From Cyclobacteriaceae bacterium (GTDB lineage: Bacteria; Bacteroidota; Bacteroidia; Cytophagales; Cyclobacteriaceae): a stretch of DNA of 63,507 nucleotides. The position numbers and the translations under genes are program-made. The notes beneath the pieces are model-generated. The model saw only the letters and a program-made list of their open reading frames with translations. It was not told the DNA's origin and ran no database searches. The stretch is from contig WFNR01000018.1 of the NCBI GenBank assembly GCA_015488485.1, positions 1-63,507 of the forward strand, written 5' to 3'. Shown in pieces: positions 1-10,600 of the stretch; positions within the stretch are counted from its first letter, which is position 1; every line of letters starts with the position of its first letter.

Positions 1-138
1 AACGAAGGGCAAAACTACCAAAATGTGGTTAACCAGGTGCTCTCCGACAAGGTATACGAATATATCAAAAACAACATTACCATTAACACCAAAAAAATCA
101 GCCTGGATGAATTCCGTAAAAAAGCGGAAGTTGCTTAG
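1..138 (+). CDS. tig: Trigger factor, C-terminal end only (partial)
   Basis: The window opens inside a reading frame that gives 45 residues and stops at TAG 136-138. The tail contains DKVYEYIKNNI and ends near DEFRKKAEVA, like the C-terminal helices of Bacteroidota trigger factors. Trigger factor is the ribosome-bound peptidyl-prolyl isomerase chaperone that meets nascent chains in the cytoplasm. The assignment rests mainly on position: tig-clpP-clpX is a widespread gene order, and clpP and clpX follow directly. A terminator-like hairpin after the stop suggests the transcript can end before clpP. The start and most of the gene lie outside the window. Confidence 0.72.
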   Translation, partial: NEGQNYQNVVNQVLSDKVYEYIKNNITINTKKISLDEFRKKAEVA

Positions 139-163
139 GAACCACCCATAAGGTAAAATCGTT

Positions 164-190
164 AAAGTCCCTTGACGGGACTTTTCTTTT
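164..190 (+). terminator. Rho-independent terminator after tig
   Basis: A perfect 8-bp stem (AAAGTCCC 164-171 with GGGACTTT 177-184) closes a 5-nt loop and runs into a T-rich tract (TTTTCTTTT). It lies 25 bases after the tig stop, so clpP probably has its own promoter. Confidence 0.75.
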
Positions 191-217
191 GTTCCGATAA
201 ATAATTGCTTAATATTG
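189..217 (+). promoter_or_regulatory. Candidate clpP promoter
   Basis: TTG at 189-191 and TAATATTG at 210-217 are 18 nt apart. This fits the Bacteroidota pattern TTG-(17 to 23)-TAnnTTTG with one mismatch in the -7 element. It lies between the tig terminator and the clpP ATG at 236. No experimental support; AT-rich intergenic DNA gives chance matches. Confidence 0.3.
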
Positions 218-235
218 GAAAAAATATAAAAAACT

Positions 236-904
236 ATGAAGGGATCAGAATTTAAAAAATATGCCGTTCACAACCGGGGCATCAGTGGTGCCAACATAGA
301 TCGCTACCAGCACTATGTGGAAGACATGACCCAGTATATTATCGAAGAAAGGCCGGGCAATTTCCGGGCAATAGACGTATTCACCCGTTTGATTTCCGAT
401 CGTATCATTTTTCTGGGCATGGCCATAGACGACCAGATTGCCAATATCATCACCGCCCAGTTGTTGTTTCTCGAATCAACCGATCCAACCAAAGATATCG
501 TCATGTATATCAACAGCCCGGGTGGTTCGGTTTATGCCGGCCTGGGTATCTATGATACCATGCAATATGTAAAGCCTGATATTGCCACCATCTGCACCGG
601 TTTGGCGGCCTCAATGGGGGCGGTATTGCTGGCGGCCGGCACAGCCAAAAAGCGCAGTGCTTTGCCGCATTCGCGTATTATGATCCACCAACCGATGGGA
701 GGCGCCCAAGGGCAGGCAGCCGATATGGAAATTTCGCTCAAACAAATACTGGAGCTCAAAAAAGACCTGTACAACATCCTTTCCAAGCATACCGGCAAAG
801 ACTACAAGCAGATAGAAAAAGATGCCGATCGCGACTACTGGATGCGGGCTGCCGAGGCCAAAAAGTACGGAGTGATAGATGAAGTGCTGGAGAAGCATAA
901 GTAA
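236..904 (+). CDS. clpP: ATP-dependent Clp protease proteolytic subunit ClpP
   Basis: ClpP forms the tetradecameric serine-protease barrel that degrades proteins unfolded by ClpX or ClpA/C in the cytoplasm. The 222-residue product has the whole family core. The triad is Ser126 in GLAASMGA, His151 in RIMIHQP and Asp200 in RDYWM; the spacings of 25 and 49 residues equal those in E. coli ClpP. About 30 N-terminal residues before the conserved core are probably partly removed on maturation. The ATG at 236 is the first in frame after the terminator. clpX starts 40 bases downstream, so the two may be co-transcribed, although clpX also has a -7 element of its own. Confidence 0.97.
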   Translation: MKGSEFKKYAVHNRGISGANIDRYQHYVEDMTQYIIEERPGNFRAIDVFTRLISDRIIFLGMAIDDQIANIITAQLLFLESTDPTKDIVMYINSPGGSVYAGLGIYDTMQYVKPDIATICTGLAASMGAVLLAAGTAKKRSALPHSRIMIHQPMGGAQGQAADMEISLKQILELKKDLYNILSKHTGKDYKQIEKDADRDYWMRAAEAKKYGVIDEVLEKHK

Positions 905-920
905 ATTGGCTGAAATTCAG

Positions 921-928
921 TAGTTTTG
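921..928 (+). promoter_or_regulatory. Exact -7 element before clpX
   Basis: TAGTTTTG matches TAnnTTTG exactly, 16 bases before the clpX ATG. No TTG was found 17-23 nt upstream, so this is half a promoter by sequence. It could give clpX a clpP-independent, short-leader transcript. Confidence 0.35.
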
Positions 929-944
929 TGCTAATTTTACCACT

Positions 945-2165
945 ATGGCCGAAGTAACCTGTTCATTCTGCGGACGCAGCAAAAAAGATGTTGACCTGAT
1001 GATATCGGGCATCCATGCCCATATCTGTGATAAATGCATTACACAGGCCCAACAGATTTTGCATGAAGAAGGCAAAACCACCCCACAGGCCAGCACCCCT
1101 CAGTTTAATCTGGTTAAGCCGGTGGACATGAAGAAGTTCCTGGATGAATATGTCATCGGCCAGGATGAAGCCAAGAAATACCTGAGTGTAGCGGTTTACA
1201 ACCACTACAAACGACTCATGCAGCACCCTGCCGATGATGATGTGCAGATTGAGAAGAGCAATATCATTATGGTAGGCGAAACGGGTACCGGTAAGACTTA
1301 CCTGGCGCGTACGCTGGCCAAAATTCTGCAGGTGCCTTTCTGCATAGCCGATGCCACGGTGCTTACCGAAGCCGGTTATGTGGGTGAAGATGTAGAAAGC
1401 ATCCTTACTCGCTTGTTGCAGGCCGCCAACTACGATGTGGAAGCAGCCGAAAGGGGCATTGTTTACATCGATGAGGTGGATAAAATTGCCCGCAAGTCGG
1501 ACAACCCCTCTATTACCCGCGATGTAAGTGGCGAAGGTGTGCAGCAGGCTCTGCTGAAATTACTCGAAGGCACTTCGGTGAATGTACCTCCACAGGGTGG
1601 CCGCAAACACCCCGACCAAAAGATGATCTCGGTAAACACCGAAAATATCCTGTTTATCTGCGGGGGGGCTTTTGACGGCATCACCAAGATAATTGCCAAG
1701 CGCATTAACACCCGGCCTATCGGTTTTGGCTCCGGCAATGTAGAGCATGTAGATGAAAAGAGCCTGCTGCAATATATTACCGCCCAGGATTTGAAAAACT
1801 ACGGCCTGATACCCGAGCTCATCGGCCGCCTGCCAGTACTCACCTACCTGGAACCGCTAAGTAAAGAAACGCTAAGGCGCATTCTTACCGAGCCTAAAAA
1901 CGCCCTGACCAAACAATATATCAAGCTGTTTGAAATGGAAGGCATTAAGCTTGAGTTTGAAGAGAAAGCCCTTGATTTTATCGTAGAAAAAGCTGTGGAA
2001 TTTAAGCTGGGCGCTCGTGGCTTGCGCTCCATCTGCGAGGCCATCATTACCGATGCCATGTACGAGCTGCCTTCCAAAGAAAGTGTTGACCACCTGGTGA
2101 TCACCCGTGCTTATGCCGAGAAGAAATTCTCGCGCTCCAAGTATAGCAATCTCAAAGTGGCCTAA
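945..2165 (+). CDS. clpX: ATP-dependent Clp protease ATP-binding subunit ClpX
   Basis: ClpX is the hexameric AAA+ unfoldase that recognises tagged substrates and threads them into ClpP. The 406-residue product starts with the C4 zinc-binding domain (Cys6, Cys9, Cys28, Cys31). The AAA+ module has Walker A GETGTGKT at 111-118, the pore loop GYVG at 144-147, Walker B ending in Asp176-Glu177, and a sensor-2 motif GARGLR near residue 352. Length and order are normal for the family. The ATG at 945 puts the zinc finger at residue 6, as expected. It converges with the next gene, whose stop lies 5 bases beyond the clpX stop. Confidence 0.97.
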   Translation: MAEVTCSFCGRSKKDVDLMISGIHAHICDKCITQAQQILHEEGKTTPQASTPQFNLVKPVDMKKFLDEYVIGQDEAKKYLSVAVYNHYKRLMQHPADDDVQIEKSNIIMVGETGTGKTYLARTLAKILQVPFCIADATVLTEAGYVGEDVESILTRLLQAANYDVEAAERGIVYIDEVDKIARKSDNPSITRDVSGEGVQQALLKLLEGTSVNVPPQGGRKHPDQKMISVNTENILFICGGAFDGITKIIAKRINTRPIGFGSGNVEHVDEKSLLQYITAQDLKNYGLIPELIGRLPVLTYLEPLSKETLRRILTEPKNALTKQYIKLFEMEGIKLEFEEKALDFIVEKAVEFKLGARGLRSICEAIITDAMYELPSKESVDHLVITRAYAEKKFSRSKYSNLKVA

Positions 2166-2170
2166 CCCGG

Positions 2171-4270
2171 CTACTTACGCAACTCAATCATTTGCCGCCA
2201 GGCAGCCTCTACCTCTTGCACCGGCAGCTGGCAGGTTTTGTTTACACATACATAAATGTAGGTTTTCCCGGGCTTGTATTTACCTTGCAATAAAGCCAGG
2301 GTGCCCTCTTCAGCCCCGCCCAACAACATAGTGGCCGGTAAATAACGGGCTGCTAGCTGTTGCCTGAGTATATCATACTCCGGCCCGACAATGGCTACTT
2401 CAAAAGGCGCCACCACCCGGTACTGGTACAATTGCAGCCAGTTGTAGTAAAAAGCGGCATGTTGGGCCATATAGCCGCGGGCTATGGCCAGCATGCTGTC
2501 GCCACGCGCCAGCCAGGCATGGTTATCCAGTAAATGCCCCAGTTTGAAAAGGTTGATAGCCATGGCTGAATTGCCGGCCGGTATCACATTGTCTTCAATC
2601 ACCGCCTTATCCACATAGAGCGGGTCATCATCGCGTGATTTAAAGCGGTACAAGCCGTTTTTCTCATCCCAAAAGCGCGTATTTAGCACCTCCATCAGCT
2701 CGGCCGCCCGGTGCAACCAGGTTTCATCGAAAGTAATCTGATACAAATCGATATACCCTTCAATCACAAAGGTATAGTCATCCAGAAAACCGCTGATGGT
2801 GGCCCGGCCGTTTTTATAATTACGGTACAGGTGCTTCCTATCCCACATTTTTTGCCAGATAAAATCGCCCAGCGCCAGGGCCGACTGCCGATGAACTTCC
2901 CGGCCCGTGGCCTGGTAAGCTGCCGCCAAGCCGGAGAGCATCAAGCCATTCCATGAGGTAAGTATTTTATCATCCAGGCCGGGGCGCACCCGCTGCTCAC
3001 GGGCGGTAAAGAGTAGTTGTTTTCCTTCATCTATTGTTTGCTCTACCTGTTCACGGGTCAGGCCGAATTTGTTCGCCAGTTCATCAACTGAGGCCACTAC
3101 GCGTAATACATTCTTGCCGGCCTCCCAGTTGCCATTGGCTTTTATGTCGTAATAGGCCTTAAAAATAGCACTCTTGTCGCCTAGCAAACTATCCACCTCA
3201 GTGGCCGACCAAACGTAATACTTACCTTCTTCGCCTTCGCTATCGGCATCAAGAGAAGAATAATAAGCGTTTTCAGGAGCACGCAACTCACGGTTGCAAA
3301 AAGCAATGGTTTCTTCCACCACATGACGATATCGTTGCTGTCCGGTAAGGCGGTAGGCATCGCTGTACAGGGCCAGGAGTTGGGCGTTGTCGTAGAGCAT
3401 CTTTTCAAAATGCGGCACATGCCAATAGGCATCGGTAGAATAGCGGGCAAAGCCCCCGCCAATATGGTCGTAAATACCCCCGGCTGCCATATTGTCGAAG
3501 GTAGTCAATACGGCTTGCTGCGCTTTTTGGTCGTTATTCAGCGCTGCATACTCCAACAACACCCGGTACGATTTGGGCATGGGGAATTTGATATTGCCCC
3601 TGCGGCCGCCCAATCGCTCATCAAGGGCTTTTACCCAGTCATGCGCGGCCGTTTCCAAGGTTTTCTTATCAAACTGCGATTCCTCCGAAACTTTCGTTAT
3701 AGTATTCAGGCGTTTTACCCCGACAGCCACCTGCATGGCCTGTTCCAAGGCTTTTTCGGGATTCTTTTCATAAAATTCCTGTACCCCCTTCAATACCTTG
3801 ATCCACTGCTGTTTGGTAAAATAGGTGCCGGCAAATATCGGCCGTCCGTCAGGCAGGGCAATTACATTGAGCGGCCAGCCACCGCGGCCGGTAAGCACCT
3901 GGGCGGCATCCATATACACTTGGTCTACATCGGGACGTTCTTCCCGATCTACCTTAATCGAGATGTAGTACTTATTCATCAAATTGGCCACGGTAGTATC
4001 TTCAAACGACTCTTTCTCCATTACATGGCACCAGTGGCAGGCAGCATAACCAATGCTGACGATAATGAGTTTTTTCTCTTTTTTGGCCAACTCCAGGGCC
4101 TCTTCTCCCCACGGGTACCAGTTGACCGGATTATGGGCATGCTGCAGCAAATAAGGGCTGCTTTCATGGATAAGATGATTGGTATAGCGGTGTTCTTGCA
4201 TATTTTTTTGTTGACAGGATACCCAAACAGCCAGATGCAGGCTCAATAGTGTAAGTACAGCAGTTTTCAT
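2171..4270 (-). CDS. Thioredoxin-fold DUF255 (YyaL-type) lipoprotein
   Basis: The product belongs to the DUF255/YyaL family: an N-terminal thioredoxin-like domain followed by a long six-hairpin (alpha/alpha barrel) domain resembling glycoside-processing enzymes. The N-terminal region has [15 protein letters not shown] and the CxxC-like ACHWCHVM, both typical. The activity of the family is not settled; a thioredoxin-like redox role is an inference. I place the start at the ATG at 4270 (699 residues) because it begins a signal peptide ending in VSCQQ, which looks like a lipoprotein cleavage site, although Trp at position -3 is unusual. A longer frame from 4369 would bury this signal. The leader crosses an 11-bp inverted repeat at 4292-4322. 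The gene is divergent from lpxB. Confidence 0.85.
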   Translation of the reverse strand: MKTAVLTLLSLHLAVWVSCQQKNMQEHRYTNHLIHESSPYLLQHAHNPVNWYPWGEEALELAKKEKKLIIVSIGYAACHWCHVMEKESFEDTTVANLMNKYYISIKVDREERPDVDQVYMDAAQVLTGRGGWPLNVIALPDGRPIFAGTYFTKQQWIKVLKGVQEFYEKNPEKALEQAMQVAVGVKRLNTITKVSEESQFDKKTLETAAHDWVKALDERLGGRRGNIKFPMPKSYRVLLEYAALNNDQKAQQAVLTTFDNMAAGGIYDHIGGGFARYSTDAYWHVPHFEKMLYDNAQLLALYSDAYRLTGQQRYRHVVEETIAFCNRELRAPENAYYSSLDADSEGEEGKYYVWSATEVDSLLGDKSAIFKAYYDIKANGNWEAGKNVLRVVASVDELANKFGLTREQVEQTIDEGKQLLFTAREQRVRPGLDDKILTSWNGLMLSGLAAAYQATGREVHRQSALALGDFIWQKMWDRKHLYRNYKNGRATISGFLDDYTFVIEGYIDLYQITFDETWLHRAAELMEVLNTRFWDEKNGLYRFKSRDDDPLYVDKAVIEDNVIPAGNSAMAINLFKLGHLLDNHAWLARGDSMLAIARGYMAQHAAFYYNWLQLYQYRVVAPFEVAIVGPEYDILRQQLAARYLPATMLLGGAEEGTLALLQGKYKPGKTYIYVCVNKTCQLPVQEVEAAWRQMIELRK

Positions 4271-4291
4271 ATCGTGTTGGATGCCGGCACC

Positions 4292-4322
4292 TTTGTTTAA
4301 CCAATATTTTGGGTTAAACAAA
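4292..4322. promoter_or_regulatory. Perfect 11-bp inverted repeat in the DUF255-lpxB divergent region
   Basis: TTTGTTTAACC (4292-4302) and GGTTAAACAAA (4312-4322) are perfect inverted copies separated by 9 nt. The right arm overlaps the predicted -7 element (4319-4326) of the minus-strand gene, so this could be an operator near its transcription start or a hairpin at the 5' end of its mRNA. Confidence 0.55.
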
Positions 4323-4326
4323 GATA
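4319..4326 (-). promoter_or_regulatory. Exact -7 element for the DUF255 gene
   Basis: On the minus strand this reads TATCTTTG, an exact TAnnTTTG match, 48 bases before the ATG at 4270. No clear TTG was seen at -33 spacing. Confidence 0.4.
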
Positions 4327-4348
4327 CGAAAATTGGCCTGAACCACAG

Positions 4349-4383
4349 TTGCGAGGTTATCACCGGCAATGTAGATATATTTG
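4349..4383 (+). promoter_or_regulatory. Candidate lpxB promoter
   Basis: TTG at 4349-4351 and an exact TATATTTG at 4376-4383 are 24 nt apart, one more than the usual 17-23. The lpxB ATG is 37 bases downstream. Confidence 0.4.
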
Positions 4384-4420
4384 CCGGTAACTACAACACG
4401 CCAAACGGAACAACCCACCC

Positions 4421-5518
4421 ATGAAATACTACCTGATAGCCGGAGAACGCTCAGGCGACCTGCATGCCGCTAATCTTATGAAAGCCTTGCGGGAGCGCGA
4501 CCCGGAGGCTGAATTCAGGTATTTTGGGGGTGATTACATGCAGGCGGTTGGCGGCCAACTGGTGGTACATTATCGGGAGATGGCTTTTATGGGCTTTTGG
4601 GAAGTCCTGAAAAACCTGGGTACTATTCGCCAGTTTCTGCATCAATGCCGGCAGGATATTCTGTCCTACAAGCCGGATGTTATTATTCTGGTGGATTATG
4701 CCGGTTTTAACCTGAAAATAGCCGGCTTTGCCAAAAAACATGGTTTCAAGGTGGTCTATTATATCTCGCCCAAAGTGTGGGCCTGGAATACCGGACGCGC
4801 CCGTAAAATAAAGAAGCTGGTCGATCAAATGCTCTGTATCCTGCCATTTGAAGTCGATTTTTACAAGCAGTTTGACTGGCAGGTACACTATGTAGGTAAT
4901 CCGGTATGGGAGGCTGTCAAAGGGCATCAGGTTGATGCTGCTTTCAAGGCTAAATTTCATATTCCGGCTGACAAGCCCCTGATAGCGGTGCTACCAGGCT
5001 CACGGCAGCAGGAGGTAGCGCATATACTACCAGTAGTAAAGCAGGTTATCAGCCAAAATCTGTACTGGCATTTTGCTGTAGCCAAGGTAGATAATCTACC
5101 GGCTGAGCTGTATAACCACCTGGACGAACATACAAACTGTACCACAATAGAAGGCGCCACCTACGATTTGCTGGCCCATGCCGATGCGGCTATTGTAACA
5201 TCCGGCACGGCAACCCTGGAAGCTGCCCTATGGCATGTGCCGCAAGTGGTGGTTTACAAAACCAGCCTGTTTTCTTATCTGATAGCCAAGGCAGTAGTAA
5301 AGGTGCCATATATTTCTCTGGTAAACCTGATAGCCGGGCGGGAACTGGTTAAAGAACTTATTCAGCATGATTGCACAGCAGCAAAGATTACTGCCGAGGT
5401 AGCCAATCAGCTACGCAATCCGGCCGATTACAGTCTTTTGCAGGAAGCCCTGGGCGATAAAGTGGCTTCGCGTGAGGCGGCAAGGTTAATTACAGCCAAT
5501 CTTCAAACTAAAAAGTAG
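4421..5518 (+). CDS. lpxB: Lipid-A-disaccharide synthase LpxB
   Basis: LpxB (GT19 family) condenses UDP-2,3-diacylglucosamine with 2,3-diacylglucosamine-1-phosphate to make the lipid A disaccharide at the inner membrane. The 365-residue product starts with the typical MKYYLIAGERSGDLHAA. It has the membrane-associating FMGFWEVL segment, the conserved SPKVWAWN and VGNPV motifs, and the C-terminal donor-site region around SGTATLEAA. Length is normal. The ATG at 4421 gives the exact family N-terminus. LpxH, which makes the acceptor substrate one step earlier, is encoded at 29555. The gene converges with a hypothetical gene that stops 11 bases beyond its end. Confidence 0.95.
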   Translation: MKYYLIAGERSGDLHAANLMKALRERDPEAEFRYFGGDYMQAVGGQLVVHYREMAFMGFWEVLKNLGTIRQFLHQCRQDILSYKPDVIILVDYAGFNLKIAGFAKKHGFKVVYYISPKVWAWNTGRARKIKKLVDQMLCILPFEVDFYKQFDWQVHYVGNPVWEAVKGHQVDAAFKAKFHIPADKPLIAVLPGSRQQEVAHILPVVKQVISQNLYWHFAVAKVDNLPAELYNHLDEHTNCTTIEGATYDLLAHADAAIVTSGTATLEAALWHVPQVVVYKTSLFSYLIAKAVVKVPYISLVNLIAGRELVKELIQHDCTAAKITAEVANQLRNPADYSLLQEALGDKVASREAARLITANLQTKK

Positions 5519-5529
5519 TAGCAATAAAA

Positions 5530-6216
5530 TTAATGTGCTTGAATTACAGCATAATCAACATATTCATAAAGATCGGAGAATAATTCAACGTAATCTCTAA
5601 CATCCTTAAAACGAAGATCGTTTTCTGCAATATATTGTTGTGCCCGGCTTCTATCTTTAAAAAATTTGATTACCTTCTTTTTAGAAGCGGGCAATTTAAC
5701 CGGAGTAAATTTTCCTTTTCTTACTATGTAATAACTATCTTTAATTACCCACTTATTATCCCGGGAACCGACATCCATAGATTTTACATAATTAGGCGTA
5801 ATCAACTCAGCCTCCTTTTGATTAAGAATCTCTAAATTCCCCACCCGATAGACGAGCATACATCCATTCAATTCTCCCTTACGAAATACAATATTGAATT
5901 TTTCAAAAACAATAGAATCAATAGCACTGAAATCCAAGTACTGGTCTTCCCCTCGTAGATCGAAAAATATAGCACTCTCGTCTAAGTCAATATTAATATT
6001 ATGTGATTGAGAACTACCCTTAACATATATCCGCCCATTATAATATTCATCAAAGAGGAGTTTTGTTCCTACAGTTTTAGGTATGTATTTCTTTTGGAAT
6101 AGCGGGCTTCCGGGATCACCATCTATGTCCAGAGAGCCTTCAGATTTAACATACACCTGCGCACTAACAAGCGTAGAAAGGGTAAAGAAGAAAGTGGTAA
6201 ATATAGACCTCTTCAT
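5530..6216 (-). CDS. Secreted hypothetical protein, SusD-neighbour family (copy A)
   Basis: I cannot assign a function. The 228-residue product has a Sec signal peptide (hydrophobic 4-16, cleavage near VSAQ) and no membrane segment after it. A central part with NGRIYVKG and an SAIDSIVF stretch is followed by a lysine-rich C-terminal helical region. It resembles the protein at 15551-16222 in layout: a G-(S/T) then NG(R/K) segment, an I-x-S-(I/V)-V segment, a YY-x-x-x-x-G segment then KL, and an Asp-x-Val-Glu-Leu near the end. Similar secreted proteins of unknown role occur widely in Bacteroidota. It lies downstream of a susCD pair but beyond a strong terminator (6292-6325), so it is probably transcribed separately. 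AT-rich. Confidence 0.75.
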   Translation of the reverse strand: MKRSIFTTFFFTLSTLVSAQVYVKSEGSLDIDGDPGSPLFQKKYIPKTVGTKLLFDEYYNGRIYVKGSSQSHNINIDLDESAIFFDLRGEDQYLDFSAIDSIVFEKFNIVFRKGELNGCMLVYRVGNLEILNQKEAELITPNYVKSMDVGSRDNKWVIKDSYYIVRKGKFTPVKLPASKKKVIKFFKDRSRAQQYIAENDLRFKDVRDYVELFSDLYEYVDYAVIQAH

Positions 6217-6291
6217 ATTTTGTGTTGTATACCTTAATATGTAAACGATTCACAAGTTAAAAAGTTTAAACAAAAGATGTAAGATGGAGAG

Positions 6292-6325
6292 AAAAAAATG
6301 GGCAGTATGAACTGCCCATTTTTTT
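6292..6325 (-). terminator. Strong terminator after the first susCD operon
   Basis: A perfect 15-bp stem (6292-6306 with 6311-6325) closes an ATGA loop; the GC-rich core is TGGGCAGT, and T/A runs on both sides could make it work in either direction. It lies 18 bases after the susD stop. Confidence 0.82.
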
Positions 6326-6342
6326 CTTACTCCAAGCCTAAA

Positions 6343-7671
6343 TCATTTATAGATTGGCAAGGGATCAAACAACCCCGGCAACGGATCCGGCACATTAGGG
6401 TTAGAGTTTACCTCGGATTGCGGATACAAGAAACGCTGCGGCAAAGAGCTGCCCTGTGTAGGCTGTAAACCTAACGGGTTGCCCAAACGCAGTACATCCC
6501 TGAAAGCCTCCGTTTGACCGGTAAGAGACTTGTAGCGCTCAAGGATAATAGCATCCAGTAAGGCATTGCCAGGCAGATCTGCATCGTCATAGTCATCATA
6601 CTGACCATTAGGGAACTTATCGCTAAGCTCATCCCTTACATTATTAAGTGCGGCCAGTGCATTAGCCCGGTTACCCAACCTAAACTCAGCCTCTGCTATA
6701 ATAAGCTGAGTCTCAGCATAGGTAATTATGGGATAAGAAGCTGTCATACCAAACATGCCGTCCTCACTAACATTAATATCATATCCCGGATACGACCCAG
6801 TATAGATAAAAGCAAATCTTTCTGATTCATCAGTCTTGGCATCTCCGGTATAGTCCGGGCTAGCAGGATCCAAAATGCGGGCACCGTAAGCATTGTTGGC
6901 ATCGAGATAACCACTTCGCTCATCCACGATAAATGAGTACCACAGATTCCTGTCGCCACCTTGCGCAGTGCCATGGGGGCCCATTAGATCTCCCCCTTGC
7001 TGGATACCATTCTGGGCCGCAGACACAGCATTAGCGTAATCGCCAAGATGCAAATAAAAGCGAGCCATGTAAGAATAACCAACAGCTACCCATTGAGACT
7101 CTGATAACCCAAAGATGTCAACAGGAATACCTCCTTCTCCTGAGTTAATATCTGCAATCCCATCATTTAGTAAACTAATAGCACCAGCATATACATCTGC
7201 CTGTGGATCATAGACAGGAGTAGGGAACTGTTCGTAGTCTACAGCCTGAGTAAAAGGAGCATCACCATACAGCGAAGCCACATATCCAAAGGTAGCACCC
7301 TGGAGGATTTTCATTACACCGGCCGCAACACGGTTATTAATTTCCTCCGCTTTAGCTACAGCAAGGTCAGCTGTTTGTATTACGCCAATGTAAGGCTGAA
7401 AGAAATCGAAAGTTTGTGTACTTACAATGTACTGGTTAAAACCTGAATATTGACGATCAGAACCAGTAAATTGCTGAGCCCACATACAAGCTAATCGGGC
7501 ATCTTCTCCTTCGTTATACCCCAGAAACGATACCATAGAAGATACCATGAGGTTCTCAAGAGAAGCGTCAGTCGCATCATTGGGGTTTTCGTTGATTCCT
7601 TCCAGATATTTTTGGCAGGAATTGCCAACCAGAAGAACCCCAACTATAAATAAAATACCTAATTTTTTCAT
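6343..7671 (-). CDS. SusD/RagB-like nutrient-binding lipoprotein (SusD-like_2 type)
   Basis: This is the surface-exposed lid lipoprotein that works with the SusC barrel encoded just upstream to capture and hand over an oligomeric substrate. The 442-residue product has a lipoprotein signal (GNSC, Cys19), an N-terminal NENPN segment and TPR-like helices. The LYGDAPFTQA and P-x-YDPQADVY pattern is typical of the SusD-like_2 subgroup. I start it at the ATG at 7671; a TTG two codons earlier is less likely. It begins 11 bases after the susC stop. The substrate cannot be read from the sequence; SusD-like_2 proteins occur with both glycan and peptide systems. Confidence 0.9.
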   Translation of the reverse strand: MKKLGILFIVGVLLVGNSCQKYLEGINENPNDATDASLENLMVSSMVSFLGYNEGEDARLACMWAQQFTGSDRQYSGFNQYIVSTQTFDFFQPYIGVIQTADLAVAKAEEINNRVAAGVMKILQGATFGYVASLYGDAPFTQAVDYEQFPTPVYDPQADVYAGAISLLNDGIADINSGEGGIPVDIFGLSESQWVAVGYSYMARFYLHLGDYANAVSAAQNGIQQGGDLMGPHGTAQGGDRNLWYSFIVDERSGYLDANNAYGARILDPASPDYTGDAKTDESERFAFIYTGSYPGYDINVSEDGMFGMTASYPIITYAETQLIIAEAEFRLGNRANALAALNNVRDELSDKFPNGQYDDYDDADLPGNALLDAIILERYKSLTGQTEAFRDVLRLGNPLGLQPTQGSSLPQRFLYPQSEVNSNPNVPDPLPGLFDPLPIYK

Positions 7672-7682
7672 CTTCAAAATAA

Positions 7683-10600
7683 TTAATAGGTTATACTAAG
7701 CGTAACGATATACGAACGGGTAGCCGGGTTGTTGAAGTAATCAGAACCCAGGGCATTGGTTTGTCCCGTCAAGTTGGTATCCGGATCAACACCGGTATAG
7801 TCTGTCCACAGGGCCAGGTTACGGCCAGTCAACGTCAAAGAGAAGTTACTGAACAGCCCCTTCTGGAACAATCCTGAGAAGTCATAACCAAGTGAAACCT
7901 CACGCAGCCTTACCCAGCTAGCGTTTTCTATGAATTGCTCATCCGGGCCGGTAAAACCACTACCAGGGCCTAACCAACGGAAGTACTCATCAACAAACAC
8001 ATCGCCTCCGCCATAGTTTACTACTTCGCCTCGTACCGTATAGGTGCCATCCGGGTTTTGATAACCAGGATAAGCCTGAGCTACGGTTAATCCGAAATAG
8101 TTAACCAAACTATTAGCTTGATCAGCAGTTAGCGTAGTAGTAACACCAGTTAAAGCAGAGCGACCGAAGAAAGTAAGGGCTCCCTTGGTTCCATTCCAGA
8201 TATCTACACCCTGTACACTTTCAAGCAATACATTCAAACGGAATTTCTTGAAAGAGAATGTATTGGTCAAACCAATGGTATAGTCAGGGTTGGGATCGCC
8301 AATTACACCGGGCTCAGCAGCTTGCTGCGGGAAACCATTGGCATCCAGCACCAACTGACCATCATCGCCACGCTCCCACTTGGCGCCAAACAAAGCACCG
8401 AGTTGCTCGCCCACTACGGCATAAGAGATAAAACCTCCCAGGTAAATCTGTTCTATTCCTGCCATAGACACAACTCTGTTTCTATTTGCAGCATAGTTAC
8501 CCGAAATGTACCAGTTAAAATCACCTCTTTCTATAACAGAAGCACCAAGCTCCAATTCAACACCTTTATTCTCGATCTCAGCAGCATTCGATACAGTTGA
8601 TGCAAATCCCGTAGTCTGCGGTACATCAACGCTAATAATAAGATCCTTGGTGTTGTTCTGATAATAAGTAAAGCCTAAATTGATACGATCTTTCCAGAAA
8701 CGCAAGTCCGCACCAATCTCTGACTCCGTCTTAATTTCAGGCCTTATATTCGGATTGCCAGCTTGAGAACTCTTTCTGAAGCCTCCTCCATAGTTGGCGG
8801 CAGAAAGACCAGGCACCCAACCTTCTGCATAAGATCCGGGCACAAACACAGTTTGTGTTACATAGGCGTCAGGTGCTCTACCTACCTGTCCCCAGTTGGC
8901 TCTTAATTTACCAAAGGTAAAGATATCAGACTTGGGTAACAATTTAGAAAATTGCCACGCCAGATCAACAGCCGGGTAAAAGAACGTGTTATTGCTTTCA
9001 CCAAAAGAAGAATATGCATCCAATCGGCCAGTAAGGTTTACAAATACCTGATCAAAGATATCAAGGCCAAGTGTTCCATAATACCCGTAGTTTCTTATCT
9101 GCGATTTAAAACTATTTGTTTCTTTTGAGTCTCCAGGGGCATTAGCCAAATTAGGAGGAGAAGACAGGTTCACAAAACTGGTAATGAAACCACTGTGAAA
9201 ATCAGTCTTTCTATCATTAATAGAAGCTCCCAATAGCAGGTTGGCACCAAAATTCTCACTGAAAGAGTGATTCAACATAGCCAGCAGGTCGGCTTGAAGC
9301 TGTGACCTTCTTTCTGTTGAACGACCATAGGCACCACCATTATAGGTAGAAGATAACTGGTGCCAATATTCCTCCTGCCCATCGGTAAAGGCATCATAAC
9401 CCACACGGCCGATGAACTGCAACCACTCCGTAGGGTTGTATTGCAACTCAATCTTGGTCAGTAAACGATCAACAACTGATGTGTTGGTTACATTTTCCAT
9501 ATTCCAGCGGGCATTATCATATGCAGAATTTACTCTGCGTCCCAATGGATTTCGATAAGCACGCTGTCTTTCGGGGAACGGGAGACCATTAACGTCATAG
9601 TAAGTTCCTATATAATCTGCCTGGTCAAAACCATTGGCATTTCGTAATCCTCCCAATAAAAGGCCAGAAAGGTTTGACCCTTTGTTTACCCTGTCAGAGT
9701 TAGAGCGTGTATAAGCCAGGTTTAAACTGGCCGTTACCTTATCTCCAAGATAGCGGGTAGCATTCAAACGAGCCGTATTGCGTACATAGTTGCTATTAAC
9801 CTTAATTATACCATCTTGAGTAAGGTTAGAAAAGCTCATAAACACACTTCCTTTGTCACTTTGGGTACCCACACTTACACTATTGTTGTAAGTAATTGCA
9901 GTTTTAAACAGTGCTTCATAAGGGTCGTAAACCGTTCGGTCATTCTTGCCTCCATTCGGATCGGTAGGATTACCAGGAGCAATAGCATAATATTTCTTAC
10001 CGGTGATATCCGACTCAAAATATCCCATATAACCGGGAGCATTGGGGTCGGTAATAAAATCATCCGGTCCACCAGCCCGGTCTGAAATCCTGTCACCCCA
10101 GGATAGAGGCATACCAAATCCGTAACCAAATCCACCATCGTAATAGCCAAATAAGCCTTGACCATAATCAGTTTGCAGCGGTATGGTTTTGTTGATTTTG
10201 TCAATTGAAACCCTGGAAGAAAAGTTAATGGTAAAAGGACGTCCTTTATTTGAAGAACCTTTCTTGGTGGTAATCATAATAACACCATTGGCAGCCCTTG
10301 AGCCCCAAAGAGCAGCCGCAGAAGCTCCTTTCAGCACTTCTATCGACTCGATGTCTTCCGGGTTCAGGTCGTTCAGGCGTGATTGCTCAGTAACTCCGGC
10401 TACAGACGCACCACCAGCTGTATTGTACATCGGCACACCATCTATCACAATCAGCGGTTGCAGATTACCAGTAATAGAAGTGGCCCCACGTATGGTAATT
10501 CGTGAACCGGCACCCGGGTCACCACCATTCTGTACTATGTTAACACCGGCAACCTTGGCTTTCAAGCCATTTATTACACCAGGCTCACCTGAATTAACCA

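Noticed and set aside
236-2165. Defence or phage function for ClpP/ClpX, or FtsH
   Set aside because: All are standard housekeeping proteases in normal neighbourhoods.
3323-4249. A 308-codon plus-strand frame opposite the DUF255 gene
   Set aside because: It is antisense to a well-conserved gene, and its product shows only the compositional shadow of it.
4271-4369. Longer DUF255 product starting at 4369
   Set aside because: It would cover the signal peptide and the promoter/inverted-repeat region; the ATG at 4270 starts a proper lipoprotein signal.
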